NCBI GenBank assembly: GCA_949077035.1 | Contig: CARUPR010000005.1 | Location: 69,939-133,938, forward strand | Length of the DNA: 64,000 bases | Direction of reading: 5' to 3' | Source of the DNA: an uncultured Eubacteriales bacterium | GTDB taxonomy: Bacteria > Bacillota > Clostridia > Christensenellales > UBA1242 | Position numbers and translations under genes: made by a program | The notes under the pieces: model-generated | The model's database searches: none | Told to the model about the DNA's origin: nothing | Seen by the model: the letters and a program-made list of their open reading frames with translations, nothing else | Shown: positions 7,457-18,200 of the stretch, in pieces | How positions within the stretch are numbered: position 1 is the stretch's first letter | Layout: each line of letters begins with the position of its first letter

Positions 7457-9352
7457 ATGGAAGTAAAAGAATTTAAAGATAGACAGGCTGCCTTCCCTGG
7501 AAGAAAAAAATTGACTATTGTCAAGCAAGAGGCAAACATTCTTACAGTTGATGAAGAATGGGCTGATAACCCAAGTGAAGAGGGGACTCATGTTAATGCA
7601 AGTATATTAACTGGATTTCAACAAGGTATAGTTGAGGCTAATAATATTTCAAACCAAGCGGAGGGTATTGCTGAAAATGCTCGGAGCATTGCTCAAAGTG
7701 CTGTTCAAAATTCTACAACTGCAATTACAAATGCCGACAATGCCAAAATATATGCAGATGATGCAAAGAAAATTGCAGACGATGCTAAGGTTTATGCAAA
7801 TGACGCTAAGAGAATTGCAAGTGCGGCAGAACAGACTGCGGGCAGTGCAAAAGATATTGCAGAACTGGCATTAAATAAGGTTGAAAGCTTTAATGGTGAT
7901 GTTGATTCAGAATTATCTACAACAAGTATACAACCTGTTCAAAACCGAGTGATAACAGCAGCGATAAACAGCGAAAGAACAAGCAGAACTAATGCGGTAA
8001 ATACCCTTCAAACAGCGATAAACACAGAGAAAACAAATCGAACAAATGCCGATAGTGCAATGCAAACTTCGATAAACAATCTTCAAACAAAGACTAATTC
8101 CCTTGAAAGTGCTGTAAATACAAAGCTTACTGGTGATTTGTATACAAGAACGGTTGGAGCTAATATTGATACTAAAGGATTGTATAAGGGATTAAATTTT
8201 TATATTTATAATAAAAACAACTCTTCTGCAACACAACATTCTGTTATATTTAATCCAGATGAGTTTAGTATGGAACAAACTGACTATGACTCAACTACCG
8301 AAAGTAAAGAATGGACGATAAATTCTAAAGCCCTTGCCTATGATATGGTAATACGCACACAGGCAGATTTTGAAAGATGGTATAAGGAAATAGATGGCGG
8401 AGATTATTCAAAGCATAAAGTTTTATTTGTAGGAAATGGCGGTGACTTAGAATTTGTAAGAGATGATGGAAAATATATAAAAATCTACAATTTTTTTATT
8501 CTTGATGGGGTAAATAATGCAAAGATAAGGGTGAAAAATTTAAATAATTCTTCAACTATACCTCCAATTCGTTTGCCTGCTATATATTGTGTTTCTTCAA
8601 CGACTGAACCATCACCATCAGGGCTGATTAATAATCTTACTGTAATTTGTGAGGGTGGCGGCTTTCTTGGTTGTTTTTTGAATTGTCGAAAACTTACCAA
8701 TTGTCATGCGATTCTCTCACCAAAAAGTTTGACTGAAAGTTATGATAATTATAGTGGATTTACAAATTGTTATAATTTGATTAATTGTCAAGTAAGTTAT
8801 GAAAATAGTTTTACAAATACATATCCTAAAACTACAGGTTATGAATCATGCAAATATCTTGTAAATTGCAAAGCAAAATTAATACAAAGTAATTATGATT
8901 TTTATAATTGCTCATATTTAGTAAATTGCAGCTCTGAAGAAAGAACAAAAATGGGTGCATTTCATACCTGTTCTTATTTACAAAACTGCAGTTTTAATCA
9001 TGAAAAACTGGGCTTAGGTTTTAAAGATTGCACAGACACACCTGTATTTATTGATTATAATGACTATAACAAAGGATATTATATCAAACACTCAAATGGG
9101 ACTTTAGAGATTCATTTCTATGTTATTCAAAGCAAAGCTACAACAGTTTCTTATACGTTTCCATGTCCATTTAAGACAGGGACTGTCCCAAATTGTCATA
9201 GACATGTAGTTTATGCTGGCACAAGTAGTGCAGGTCAGATACGAGCTCTAAACTTTAATGTTGTCTCAAATACTGGGATTACAATTTATTCACCAGATAT
9301 CGCTAGTTATGGAGACCATACTATGATTAGTGCTTATGGAATGTGGAAATAG
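7457..9352 (+). CDS. Phage tail-fibre-like protein with alanine-rich coiled coil and Cys-repeat domain
   Basis: The product has 631 residues. Residues 1-45 resemble an N-terminal attachment module. Residues 55-140 form an alanine/asparagine-rich helix with heptad-like ADDAKKIADDAK repeats. After a further trimerising stretch (NTLQTAINTEKTNRTNADS) comes a beta-rich part. Between about residues 400 and 530 lie six units of the form aromatic-x-[NST]-C-x-x-L-x-N-C (FLNCRKLTNC, FTNCYNLINC, YESCKYLVNC, FYNCSYLVNC, FHTCSYLQNC, FKDC), suggesting a stacked beta-solenoid. The C-terminus (FNVVSNTGITIYSPDI ... AYGMWK) resembles receptor-binding tips of Firmicute phages. GGAGG precedes the start, and transcription begins at the repeat-bearing promoter. 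It likely binds a cell surface; no chaperone or enzymatic domain was seen. Confidence 0.8.
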   Translation: MEVKEFKDRQAAFPGRKKLTIVKQEANILTVDEEWADNPSEEGTHVNASILTGFQQGIVEANNISNQAEGIAENARSIAQSAVQNSTTAITNADNAKIYADDAKKIADDAKVYANDAKRIASAAEQTAGSAKDIAELALNKVESFNGDVDSELSTTSIQPVQNRVITAAINSERTSRTNAVNTLQTAINTEKTNRTNADSAMQTSINNLQTKTNSLESAVNTKLTGDLYTRTVGANIDTKGLYKGLNFYIYNKNNSSATQHSVIFNPDEFSMEQTDYDSTTESKEWTINSKALAYDMVIRTQADFERWYKEIDGGDYSKHKVLFVGNGGDLEFVRDDGKYIKIYNFFILDGVNNAKIRVKNLNNSSTIPPIRLPAIYCVSSTTEPSPSGLINNLTVICEGGGFLGCFLNCRKLTNCHAILSPKSLTESYDNYSGFTNCYNLINCQVSYENSFTNTYPKTTGYESCKYLVNCKAKLIQSNYDFYNCSYLVNCSSEERTKMGAFHTCSYLQNCSFNHEKLGLGFKDCTDTPVFIDYNDYNKGYYIKHSNGTLEIHFYVIQSKATTVSYTFPCPFKTGTVPNCHRHVVYAGTSSAGQIRALNFNVVSNTGITIYSPDIASYGDHTMISAYGMWK

Positions 9353-9362
9353 GGAGGTAATT

Positions 9363-9686
9363 ATGAATTTAAATCAAATTTTTGAATTAGAAAGCTATAA
9401 TGAAGCATACATTTTTGCAAATGAAAATGGTTATGTTATTAAAGAATTGCAAGGTGTCAGTCCAAGACAATTTCAGATTGTAGAACCTAAGCCACTTGAG
9501 CCACAACAAGTCTTAGACCTTTTGCGTGCACAACGAGAGGTGGAATGTTTTGAAAAACTAGTCAAAAGCCCATATTGGTATGCAAATTTGACTGAATTGC
9601 AAAATATTGAATTGAAACAATGGTATCATGATTGGCTTGATGTAACAAAGACAAAAATAGTTCCTACAAAGCCAAGTTGGTTATAA
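9363..9686 (+). CDS. Small phage tail-associated protein
   Basis: The start at 9363 follows GGGAGG; the upstream in-frame codons overlap the fibre gene. The 107-residue protein has a C-terminal pattern (CFEKLVKSPYWYANLTELQ, then WYHDWLDVT and PTKPSWL) that I recognise from small proteins encoded next to tail-fibre genes in clostridial prophages; its function there is not established. No signal or membrane segment is visible. It closes the operon, and a bidirectional hairpin lies at 9862-9890. The absence of holin, amidase or portal genes after it is notable. Confidence 0.7.
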   Translation: MNLNQIFELESYNEAYIFANENGYVIKELQGVSPRQFQIVEPKPLEPQQVLDLLRAQREVECFEKLVKSPYWYANLTELQNIELKQWYHDWLDVTKTKIVPTKPSWL

Positions 9687-9861
9687 AAATATAAAAGTAA
9701 AATTTAATAAACGTTTTTTGACCACTGAGATATTTATCACATTTCAAAGAAAAATATATAAAGTTAAAGATATATAATAGATATTGTAGAATATTGTCAA
9801 AAAAAGTATTGAATTAATCATTCTGACATATTTTGATAAAATCAGACAATATAAACAATTA

Positions 9862-9890
9862 AAAAGATAAGGTTTTAATCCTTATCTTTT
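9862..9890. terminator. GATAAGG hairpin, copy 1 (bidirectional terminator)
   Basis: AAAAGATAAGG (9862-9872) pairs with CCTTATCTTTT (9880-9890), with A and T runs on both sides. It can end both the tail operon from the left and the immunity array from the right. Confidence 0.7.
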
Positions 9891-10151
9891 TTTTGAAATA
9901 AATATAAAAAAATTAAAAATAACAGTATAATTTTTATAATAAAAATTTTTATACAATTTTTTTGTTTGATATATTTCGACAATATTAGACAGGGATAAAT
10001 GTAAACTTAAACAAATCAATGGGAGATATTTTTAAGACATATTTCAACAAGATTGGATAAAATATGATAAAATTCTGTTAAATTTTGATAATATATGCCA
10101 AAAATATCTATAATTCGATAAAATTAGATATGAAATGACAGGGGAAGTGAA

Positions 10152-10181
10152 AAAAAGATAAGGTATATTCCTTATCTTTTT
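10152..10181. terminator. GATAAGG hairpin, copy 2
   Basis: AAAAAGATAAGG pairs with CCTTATCTTTTT around a 6-base loop. It lies about 75 bp after the stop codon of the third immunity-like gene. Confidence 0.7.
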
Positions 10182-10255
10182 TGTTTATATGATAACTATT
10201 AATATCTTTAATGTCTCGCTGGCATTGATAATATGATATAATCTGTTTTAAGAGT

Positions 10256-10720
10256 TTAGTCAAAAATAGATTTAATTAATACTTCATTTTTTTTATTTAA
10301 AATGACTTGTATTCTATTATATTTTTTAGAATTTGAACAACCATATGTGAATTTAGGAATAGATGAATCTTCATATATACAAATCCATTTCTTTTTTATG
10401 GATACTGACCAACTAAAAAAGGTAGGAAGTTCACGTATTTCATAATAGTATTTATCAAAAGATATTTCATTAATTTGTCCAAAAATATTTCTTAAAATGA
10501 GAGAATTTTTTGTAATTATTAATATTTGTTTAAAATATAGAAAACAAAGGAAAGAAATTAAAGAAAATATTATCATTATGCTGCTCCATAACAATTTTAT
10601 TATTAATTTAGTGTCGGTCCATAAAAATAAAGGACAGGTGCTTAAGATTAATAAAATCAATGATATAATTAAAAATATAATATAAGAATATTTAGGGTAA
10701 GAATTGATTTTTTTTATCAT
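10256..10720 (-). CDS. Membrane protein, putative Rhs immunity paralogue 3
   Basis: The 154-residue product has two membrane segments at about residues 12-32 and 38-67, followed by a beta-rich domain of about 85 residues (ITKNSLILRNIFGQINEISF onward) arranged like a small PH-type domain. The architecture repeats that of the two upstream neighbours on the same strand although sequence identity is low. It is the most distal of three such genes after the Rhs gene. Small genes following an Rhs protein generally encode immunity to its C-terminal toxin, so that role is inferred. Own catalytic motifs are absent. Confidence 0.6.
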   Translation of the reverse strand: MIKKINSYPKYSYIIFLIISLILLILSTCPLFLWTDTKLIIKLLWSSIMIIFSLISFLCFLYFKQILIITKNSLILRNIFGQINEISFDKYYYEIRELPTFFSWSVSIKKKWICIYEDSSIPKFTYGCSNSKKYNRIQVILNKKNEVLIKSIFD

Positions 10721-10935
10721 CTTAATACCATCCTGAAGAATTTTATAAATTAATTATTCGCATTATAATACAATAATTTTTCTATAAATTTAGTTTAATA
10801 AATTTAGAGAATAAAGTCAAACGAATTAATGCTAGATGTTTTTAGAATATAATTCAACAAGATTAGATAAAACATGATAAAAACCATATAAATTTGATTA
10901 TATATGATAAAATTATTTATAATACGACAAGGTTA

Positions 10936-10973
10936 GACAATGGATGGCGAAGTAGGAGTGGATAAAAAAGATA
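10936..10973. repeat. Duplicated spacer segment, copy A
   Basis: These 38 bases match 11701-11738 with one mismatch and run directly into the GATAAGG hairpin. The shared segment lies in the same place downstream of two immunity-like genes, indicating tandem duplication of a gene-plus-spacer cassette. Confidence 0.8.
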
Positions 10974-10994
10974 AGGATTAATCCTTATCTTCTT
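10965..10994 (-). terminator. GATAAGG hairpin, copy 3, overlapping the end of an immunity-like gene
   Basis: The 22 bases 10969-10990 are a perfect palindrome (AGATAAGGATT/AATCCTTATCT). The arm extends into the last codons of the gene stopping at 10978, so hairpin and coding sequence overlap. Confidence 0.7.
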
Positions 10995-11454
10995 TTCTAT
11001 GATACCATTTAAAACAATCAATATTATTAATTTCTTGTTTAATATCCTCACGAGGGCATAAAAACATTATTACTTTATATTTTTTCTTAGTTAAGCTCAT
11101 GACAATTTGTGTATCTTTGGATGAAAATGCTAATTCATCCACACTTAATCCACGTATGTAAGGGCCAACATTAATTACATCTTCCCAATTAATAAAAGAA
11201 ACTCTTTTTTTAAACCAAATCCATTCAATACCTTGTTCTGAAAAAATAACTTTTGCTAAAATTCTTTTTTCATAAAACATACCTATTATTGTCAAGATTA
11301 AAAACATGACTCCTGAAGGAATTAATGGATTGAAATATTTTTCTTTAATTGATATTATGATACCAAATATAAGGATAATAAACGAAAAAGTTAGAAATAA
11401 TGTAGGAGCAATGAATAATTCAAATTCATGTTTCCAAAACATAAAATTTTTCAT
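10978..11454 (-). CDS. Membrane protein, putative Rhs immunity paralogue 2
   Basis: The 158-residue protein has two hydrophobic helices (about residues 13-35 and 40-62) and then a globular domain starting VIFSEQGIEWIWFKKRVSFI, with INWEDVINVGPY resembling the first strands of bacterial PH-like domains. The next gene upstream has the equivalent segment ITEEGIAKTYKKN and IKWDDLCSV, so the two are clearly related. It is spaced by 317 bp of repeat-bearing DNA from that gene. The gene's 3' end forms one arm of a palindromic hairpin. An orphan immunity gene kept against toxins of related strains is the most likely role, by analogy with Rhs arrays. Confidence 0.6.
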   Translation of the reverse strand: MKNFMFWKHEFELFIAPTLFLTFSFIILIFGIIISIKEKYFNPLIPSGVMFLILTIIGMFYEKRILAKVIFSEQGIEWIWFKKRVSFINWEDVINVGPYIRGLSVDELAFSSKDTQIVMSLTKKKYKVIMFLCPREDIKQEINNIDCFKWYHRKEDKD

Positions 11455-11700
11455 AAAACTCCTAAATAGTTATATTTTTATATTTTAATTTTAAAGAAAA
11501 TATATGGTTTTGTCAATAATTTATATCTAGTATATTATGTTTTGATAATTTTCGACAATATTATACAAAGTTTAATATGTATGATGGTTTATTTAATAAT
11601 AGAAAAATTATATAAGAATCGACAAGATTATATAAAATAAAATAAATTTTTATTAAATTTTATAATATCTGATAAAATTATTTATAATTCGATAATGTTA

Positions 11701-11738
11701 GACAATGGATGGCAAAGTAGGAGTGGATAAAAAAGATA
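11701..11738. repeat. Duplicated spacer segment, copy B
   Basis: Near-identical to 10936-10973 (one mismatch) and also followed by a GATAAAG hairpin. It lies just downstream of the first immunity-like gene. Confidence 0.8.
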
Positions 11739-11760
11739 AAGAAATTAATCTTTATCTTTT
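11731..11760 (-). terminator. GATAAAG hairpin, copy 4, after the first immunity-like gene
   Basis: AAAAGATAAAG pairs with CTTTATCTTTT. On the minus strand it lies 11 bases past the stop at 11772 and ends in T residues, so it should terminate the Rhs-immunity transcript. Confidence 0.7.
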
Positions 11761-11771
11761 TATGAGTTAAT

Positions 11772-12245
11772 CTATTTTAATAAAATATCTTGATAATAAT
11801 TGTTTAATATTTTTAAATCAATTATCTTATCTTTAAAATATTTTTTATAATGAGATAGAATTAGAATATTTTTCTTATTAACTCTGAAACAAATATTGGT
11901 TTTGTATGAATTTAGAATTTCAATTTTATTTATATCCTTATCCATAAAAATTAAATTATATAGAGGAACAGATTTGACTGAACAAAGATCATCCCATTTT
12001 ATTTTTTTTATAATATTTTTTTTATAAGTTTTTGCAATTCCTTCTTCTGTTATTTCTATTTTAGAGAGACAGCTTTTTCTAAAAACAAACAAAATTATAA
12101 AAAATGTAAAAGGTATGAATAATATATAAAGAATATTAATTTGATGTGTTGTTAATATTACTATTGGTATAGTAAAAATCGGAATAATACCGAAAATATA
12201 GATATAAAATATAATTGATCTATTACATAAAAAACTAGTCTTCAT
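11772..12245 (-). CDS. Membrane protein, putative cognate Rhs immunity protein (paralogue 1)
   Basis: The 157-residue product begins 10 bases after the Rhs stop codon, so it is almost certainly co-transcribed with the toxin gene. Residues 12-33 and 37-55 are membrane segments; the remainder is a soluble domain (IEITEEGIAKTYKKNIIKK, IKWDDLCSV) with PH-like strand spacing. Two further genes of the same architecture follow. Position directly after an Rhs gene is the standard place for the cognate immunity gene. A membrane-located immunity protein fits the strongly hydrophobic C-terminal region of this Rhs protein, which may act on membranes. Evidence for immunity is contextual only. Confidence 0.65.
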   Translation of the reverse strand: MKTSFLCNRSIIFYIYIFGIIPIFTIPIVILTTHQINILYILFIPFTFFIILFVFRKSCLSKIEITEEGIAKTYKKNIIKKIKWDDLCSVKSVPLYNLIFMDKDINKIEILNSYKTNICFRVNKKNILILSHYKKYFKDKIIDLKILNNYYQDILLK

Positions 12246-12255
12246 AGAATCTCAC

Positions 12256-15200
12256 TTAGGTTATTTGCATTATTGGATTTTTATTTGGTAATTTCCACAT
12301 TTTCTTCAGAACTCCTGTGAGGAACCCGATAAATTCAACTCCACCAGAAACAAATATTTGAATAGGAATGCTAGCGTTATTTAGTAAGCCACCAGTTATA
12401 CCTCCAAACAAAGATAATATTATTCCAATAAAAGTAGGTGTTTCGTTATTTGATAAAGATTTTCCAATATATGTTGACAAACCAACAAATCCTTGTAATC
12501 CCACTTGGAAGATATTTCCTTGTCCTTTATATCCAAAGTTTCCCACACCTCCAAAAGAAAGCGTGCTAATTCCGCCAGAGATAGCTCCAGATATAGCTCC
12601 CCACATAAACCCATCGGCAGCACCATCCCAGAAACTTTTCCCATTTAACAGGCTTGTAAAACCACCGCCTAATAAACCAATTGTAGATCCTGTTAAAGTT
12701 CCTATTGTTACTCCAGCCATAAAACCAGCGAACCCGCCGATGCTAGTAGCGCCACCAAGTCCAAATGCACCAGCGAATGCTGCACCGAAGCCTATGCCAG
12801 CAGCACCAGCAGTGACTGCAATAGCAACAATAGTTGCTATGGCTACTACTGCGATTGTCAATCCACCAATCAACCATTTTAACCATTTAGGAAGTTCGCC
12901 ATCATCGTCAGAAGTATTTACAGGATTATTTATACAATAGGCATATAAGTTTAACCCATTGATAACATCTTTGGTATTTTCAAGGATACTAAGGCTGTCA
13001 GCATTGATAAATCTGCCTAGTTCTGGGTCGTAATAGCGGCTGTTCAAATAATACAATCTGGTTTCAAAATCATAGTAATATGACCTATATCGGAATGGGT
13101 TTTTGAAGGCTACAAAACGATTGATATCCTCTATGTTATTGTATTCGTAGTCTTCTTCGATGTCAATATAGTTTTCGTCTTTCGACTTATAGCAACATTT
13201 TACAGCTCCCCATGCATCGTATTCATATTTGCAGATAAGTTCTTGTTTATCATTATATATGCCTATAATATCGTTTTGTGCATTTTTCTTGTATAGATAG
13301 TTGTTTCCGTTTAAGTTGAAACCTGTTAAACCATCTGTCCCATAGTAGAAGAACATGGTATTTATGGCATCTTTTTGGGCGATGATTTTGTTTCCATTTA
13401 AGAAAAATTGTGTTGTGAAGCCATTTGATATCTTTTTGGTTCTGATTCCGCTTGCATTATATGAATATGATGCGATATCGCCAAACTTGTCAAGTTGACG
13501 GCCATGTGACCATTTTAAAGTTTTATCACGATAAAGGGTAGGATTGCCCAATTTGTCATATTCAAAATTTTCACCATTGTATTGCATAAGTTGGTCTTTC
13601 CAACCAAAAGCAGGATAATGATAGTCAAATTCTCTGCCTTCAAGGTAGTCAAGATTGTCGGCAAGGGTAAAAGGATATTGGGTGCGTTTTGTGATATTTC
13701 CGCCTTCATCGTAGGCAAAGGTTGTGGTCTTTTGAAGATTTTTGTTGTCCTCTCTGATGATTCTTGACAGGCCATCGTATTTATAGCGGGCAATGAGGTT
13801 GTTATTTTGTCGAATTTCTGTAATGTTTCCTTTTTTGTCATAAAGGTATCTAAGGTTGTCTGTTTTGATTCCACTGACAGCGAAGTCAAGTTTTGATATC
13901 AGATTTGACGCATGGTCGCCATTTTTCAGATATGAGAATTCTTTTGAGATGGAGCCGGTTTTTATATTTGAAAGTCTGCCAAGGTTGTCATAGTTGATAA
14001 ATTGTTCTATGTCATTTGGAAGAAGGATACTTTGAAGTTTTGCATCAGGGGTGGTTGAGTATGAATAATTGTAGAATAATTCATCTTCGCCAAGTGTGAT
14101 GGTTGTGCTTTCTATATTTGAATGGCTTTCATCATAGCTGTTTTCAAGAGTTATATTAAGGCCATGTTGTGTGTTTTCTTCCTTATAGGCATTGCTGAAT
14201 TTATCGAGGAAAACTTTATGAGAATTGTTTTCGATGAGGTCTTTTGTTACTACCAAATTTCCCTGTGTATCATAGAAATTTTGAGAGATTAGCTGTTCGG
14301 CTGGTTTTGTTTGTCCATCATTATAGGCAGGGGTATAGAAAGTTTTTAAAAGTTTGCCTTCATCATTGAAGGTCTGTCTGTATTCTTCATTTGAGGCAAG
14401 GATGGTTGTTTCTTCATTTTCTGTATAATTTTTTGTGATATAATCTTTACTACTTCCGGCTATGTTTATATTTGAAATTCTACCTTTGTTGTCATAATCA
14501 TATTTTATATCAAAATTGTTGTGTTTGACTGAGGTGAGGTAGTCTTGTGTATAACCAAAGGTGTTTGTGTTTTCAATTCCTTCAACAGAGGTGGAGGTTT
14601 CAAGAAGGGTATCGTCCTGTCTATATCCATAGCTTGTTTTGATGCCATTTTCATCTGTTTGATTGGTTATTAGACCTCTGCTGTCAGAATATTCAAGTTT
14701 GCTTATTTCTTCACCTAATGCATTTACATTTGAAGTGACATTGCCTTTTTCATCAACCATCTGTTCTTCATAGAATTTTGAAGAAGGCTGGTCTTTATGA
14801 TAGGTGAGAGATTTTATCAAAATGCCTTTGTTGTCATATACATTTTCTTTTACTATGCCATTATAATCTGTCGACCTTATCTGTTTGCCATACTTATCAT
14901 ACTCATAGGTTGTGACAAATTTTGTGTCGGGATTTGTTGAACTTGAAATGGTTTCTTTTAGCAGATTAATGCTATCCTTATCATATTCAAAGGTTGTCAC
15001 CCAATTTGAGTGTGCAGATTGCTTCTTTATTGGAAGATTGTTTTGGTCATATTCGATTGTTTCCCAATCTGCTTCAAAGAAGGAAAGGTCGGTGAAGCTG
15101 ATATCGCCGGTGTTGTTTGAATAATCGATAAATGCGGTGATTTTTTCTACCTGTTTTGTTTTGTCTAGTTTTACTGGAACTGCACAATATTGCCAATCGG

Positions 15201-18200
15201 TGTTACGCCAATCGAAGGACCTTTTAAAGGTTTCGACAGAATTTTCACCAATATATTTTATTTGAGTGCAAATTTCAAACTTACGTTCTTTGATATATTG
15301 AGGATAGTCATCAATATTTTCATCGGTAAGAATAAATGCAGAATTGGCTTTTGCCCAACCAGATAGCATATATGTTTTGCATTTGCAAAGGTTGTCAGCT
15401 GTGTTTATCAGGTTAAGCATTGGCTCGCTCATCAAAACAGAAGCCTTTTTGTTGCTCTCTTGTGCTGTCAAAGTATGGAATTTTTCACATATTTTATAAT
15501 AATATGGTTCATTTCCGGTGCCACAAATGGATGTCCCGAGATATAGACTGGAAATTTGTGAGGTGGTTTCAAGGTTGAAGCATACATCTTTGAGATAATT
15601 GTCTGAATATAGAAGGCTGCTTACTTTGCTTGAGAGTTTGTTGTTCTGATAGGAAAAATCATTGACTTTTACATCGTTTTCATTTGATTCTTTATCAAAT
15701 TTATTTTCGTATATAGTTTTTACCTTTCCATATTTGTCAAAAAGATAAACTATGCTTTTGTCTTTTTCGTTTGTTAGGGTGGTTGACATATAGTTGTTGA
15801 AGGTGAGGGTCATTGTGTCAAACACCTCAAAGTCGTTGATGTCAAATATTGATTTGTCTTTGAAATCACGATAGATAATTTCGCCATTTTTTACCTGCTT
15901 AATTGCACTGATTGAGCTGATTTGCGAAACCCTATCATTTTCATAGCTAAGTTTTGTGCCCAAACCATTGTCGTCAAGGATTGCTATTAGGTTTTTATCA
16001 TTATCATAGATAAAATAGCTGTCAACATCGTTTGAACGTATGATTTTTGCTAAATTATCATCTTTGTATTCAAAATTTACAACCCTTTCTCGCGTGTCGG
16101 TAATTGATTTTAATAAACCATCATCATCATATTCAAAAATTGCAAGCTTGTCTGATGAATTGGTTATGTTTTTAAGCCTATATGAGTCTAATGATTGATA
16201 TGAAAAGAATATTGTATTTTCATAGGCATCAGTGATGAGAATCAATCTAAATACATTTTCATCCTTGCTTTTGCCAAAACCATAGATTATGTTGTTGTCA
16301 TTATATAGATAATGGACAGGCATCTGCATTTCCAATTGCTCTAGCCTATGTTGATATTTTTCAACCTGTTTGTTATACTCATCCCTTTTTTTGTTGTAAT
16401 TAAGGTTGTTTTTGATAAGGCTGGCAATTTGGATATTGATTGAAATTAAATCTTTCAGTGAAAGGGTGATAAAGGTATCATCATTAAAAGACTTGAATAT
16501 GTCAAACAATTCTTCATTGTCAATCTTTATATCATTTATAGGAATGTTTTCTCTAAAAGCAAAAGTTTCATATTCATTTTGAATCAAATCAAGAAAATCA
16601 TCTTTAATAATCTTTTTTGTATAAATTTCTTTGTTTAGCGCCTGATTTTCCTTTTGCGCTTTTAAAGAGCCATTTTCGCCTGAATAATCAAAACCTAAAG
16701 AATAGATTAATGATGATTCATTCAAGAGGATATCACTGACAACTTTTACATCATCTTTCACTAAAGTTTGATTGTTGTTATTGACAATCTCTGTCCCATT
16801 TTTATAATATTCTTCAAGTTGACTTATCATTTCCTCATTAAATCTTTTTGTTGAATTTGTATCATTTTCATCAACTTTAAGATAATTTTTGGCTGATGTG
16901 CGAGATGCAAAATTTCTATTTTTTAAGGCATATTCGCTTTTAAATTTTTCAATTAATTCTTGGGTATCTAATGAATCTTGATTGAGGTCCAGATTTATTT
17001 TTTGATTTTTTAATTGTTTATTTAAAAGGTCCTTTGTAAGAATGTATGAACATATCAACTTGTTGTTGCTGTCTAATATGTTTTCAATTTCTTCTTGGGC
17101 GAGATTTAATTGTTTTAGCTGCTCTTTGATATTTATGATTTCTTCAGGCTCATAATCCACAAGTTCGGCACCCGGAATGTCTTTGATTGAGGAAACCAGT
17201 TTTAAGCCGGAAGGGGATTCTAAACTTGTAAAAACATCTTTAAAAATTTCCTTCTTTTTGATAGGCTCTAAAGAGTATTGATAAAGATATATATTTGCGA
17301 TAAGCTTTTCTTCTATTTTACGGGAGGTTGAAAATTGAAAATAATTGCAATCAATATCAATTGTTGAATTACCCAATTTTTCGGCTATACTATTGCAATC
17401 ATTAGGGTCATAATCAATGATAAATTCAACACTTTCTCCTTCATCATTTATAAAGTTATATACATATCGAGGATACTCATAGGTGACATAATGCAAGCCA
17501 AAACCTTCTTCTTTTATCGTCCTTGAATGGATGCTATAATTATAATTAATGCATCTAAAATTTTTAATATCATTTTCTGTGACAATTCGCAACATGAAAT
17601 TAGAGTTTTCTTCATCGCCCTTAAGATTGTTTATTATTTGCAGGATATTTTGACTTGAATCGAAAAATCTTTTTCCAAAATTTTTGCCTTCAATAGTAAT
17701 TTCTCTTAAAGCCTTAAGCAGACTTTCTTTTTGTTGCAAATTGGATTGGTCAGGATTGTCAACAAGAATTTTATATTTAAGCTTTCCGTCAAGGTCAACG
17801 CACAAATCACTTTTATCAATATATTGTTTATTATTGTCTTCATCAAGATAATAATATCTTTCTTCAATAGTTTGTTCTTTGCTATTTTCGTCAATATATG
17901 TAAAAGATAGCTTTTCCTCATCATCATTTTTAATCAAAAGTTGATTGATATTTAGGTCCCAATTTTCGGGCATATATTTATCAAACTTTTTTTCATATTG
18001 TGTTGAATTATAATTGGCATTAATTGAAAGCGGCAAAACTTTATTGTCTGTTGTTGCTATTGGCACACTTAAAGAAAGCTTGCCGGTGGTCAAGTCAACA
18101 GCTGCATTACCAGATTTTCCTAAATTTAAATTTTGACTGCTGCCATTATTTTGAAACTGTGAAAGTGTAATGTAATCAATATTTAACTCACTTTCATCAT

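Larger units (their letters stand above)
9687..10255. repeat. Non-coding AT-rich repeat spacer between convergent operons
   Basis: No credible gene is visible in these 569 bases. The stretch contains degenerate copies of a motif like TTCGACAATATTAGACA and GATAAAATTAGAT, also found in the spacers at 10721-10977 and 11455-11771, and two copies of the GATAAGG hairpin (9862-9890, 10152-10181). The pattern suggests a decayed extra immunity cassette. Confidence 0.5.

Noticed and set aside
6766..9686. Complete prophage or tailocin
   Set aside because: No terminase, portal, capsid, sheath, tube, tape measure, lysin or integrase gene is present in the window; only tail-tip-like genes and regulators occur.
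12420..12644. Alternative-frame ORF within the Rhs tip that might be a displaced toxin
   Set aside because: It lies entirely inside the intact Rhs frame and reads as a shifted version of it; no independent start is seen.
12368..12940. Plus-strand proline-rich open frame of 190 codons opposite the Rhs C-terminus
   Set aside because: It is the shadow of the Gly/Ala-rich Rhs sequence on the other strand, with no ribosome site.
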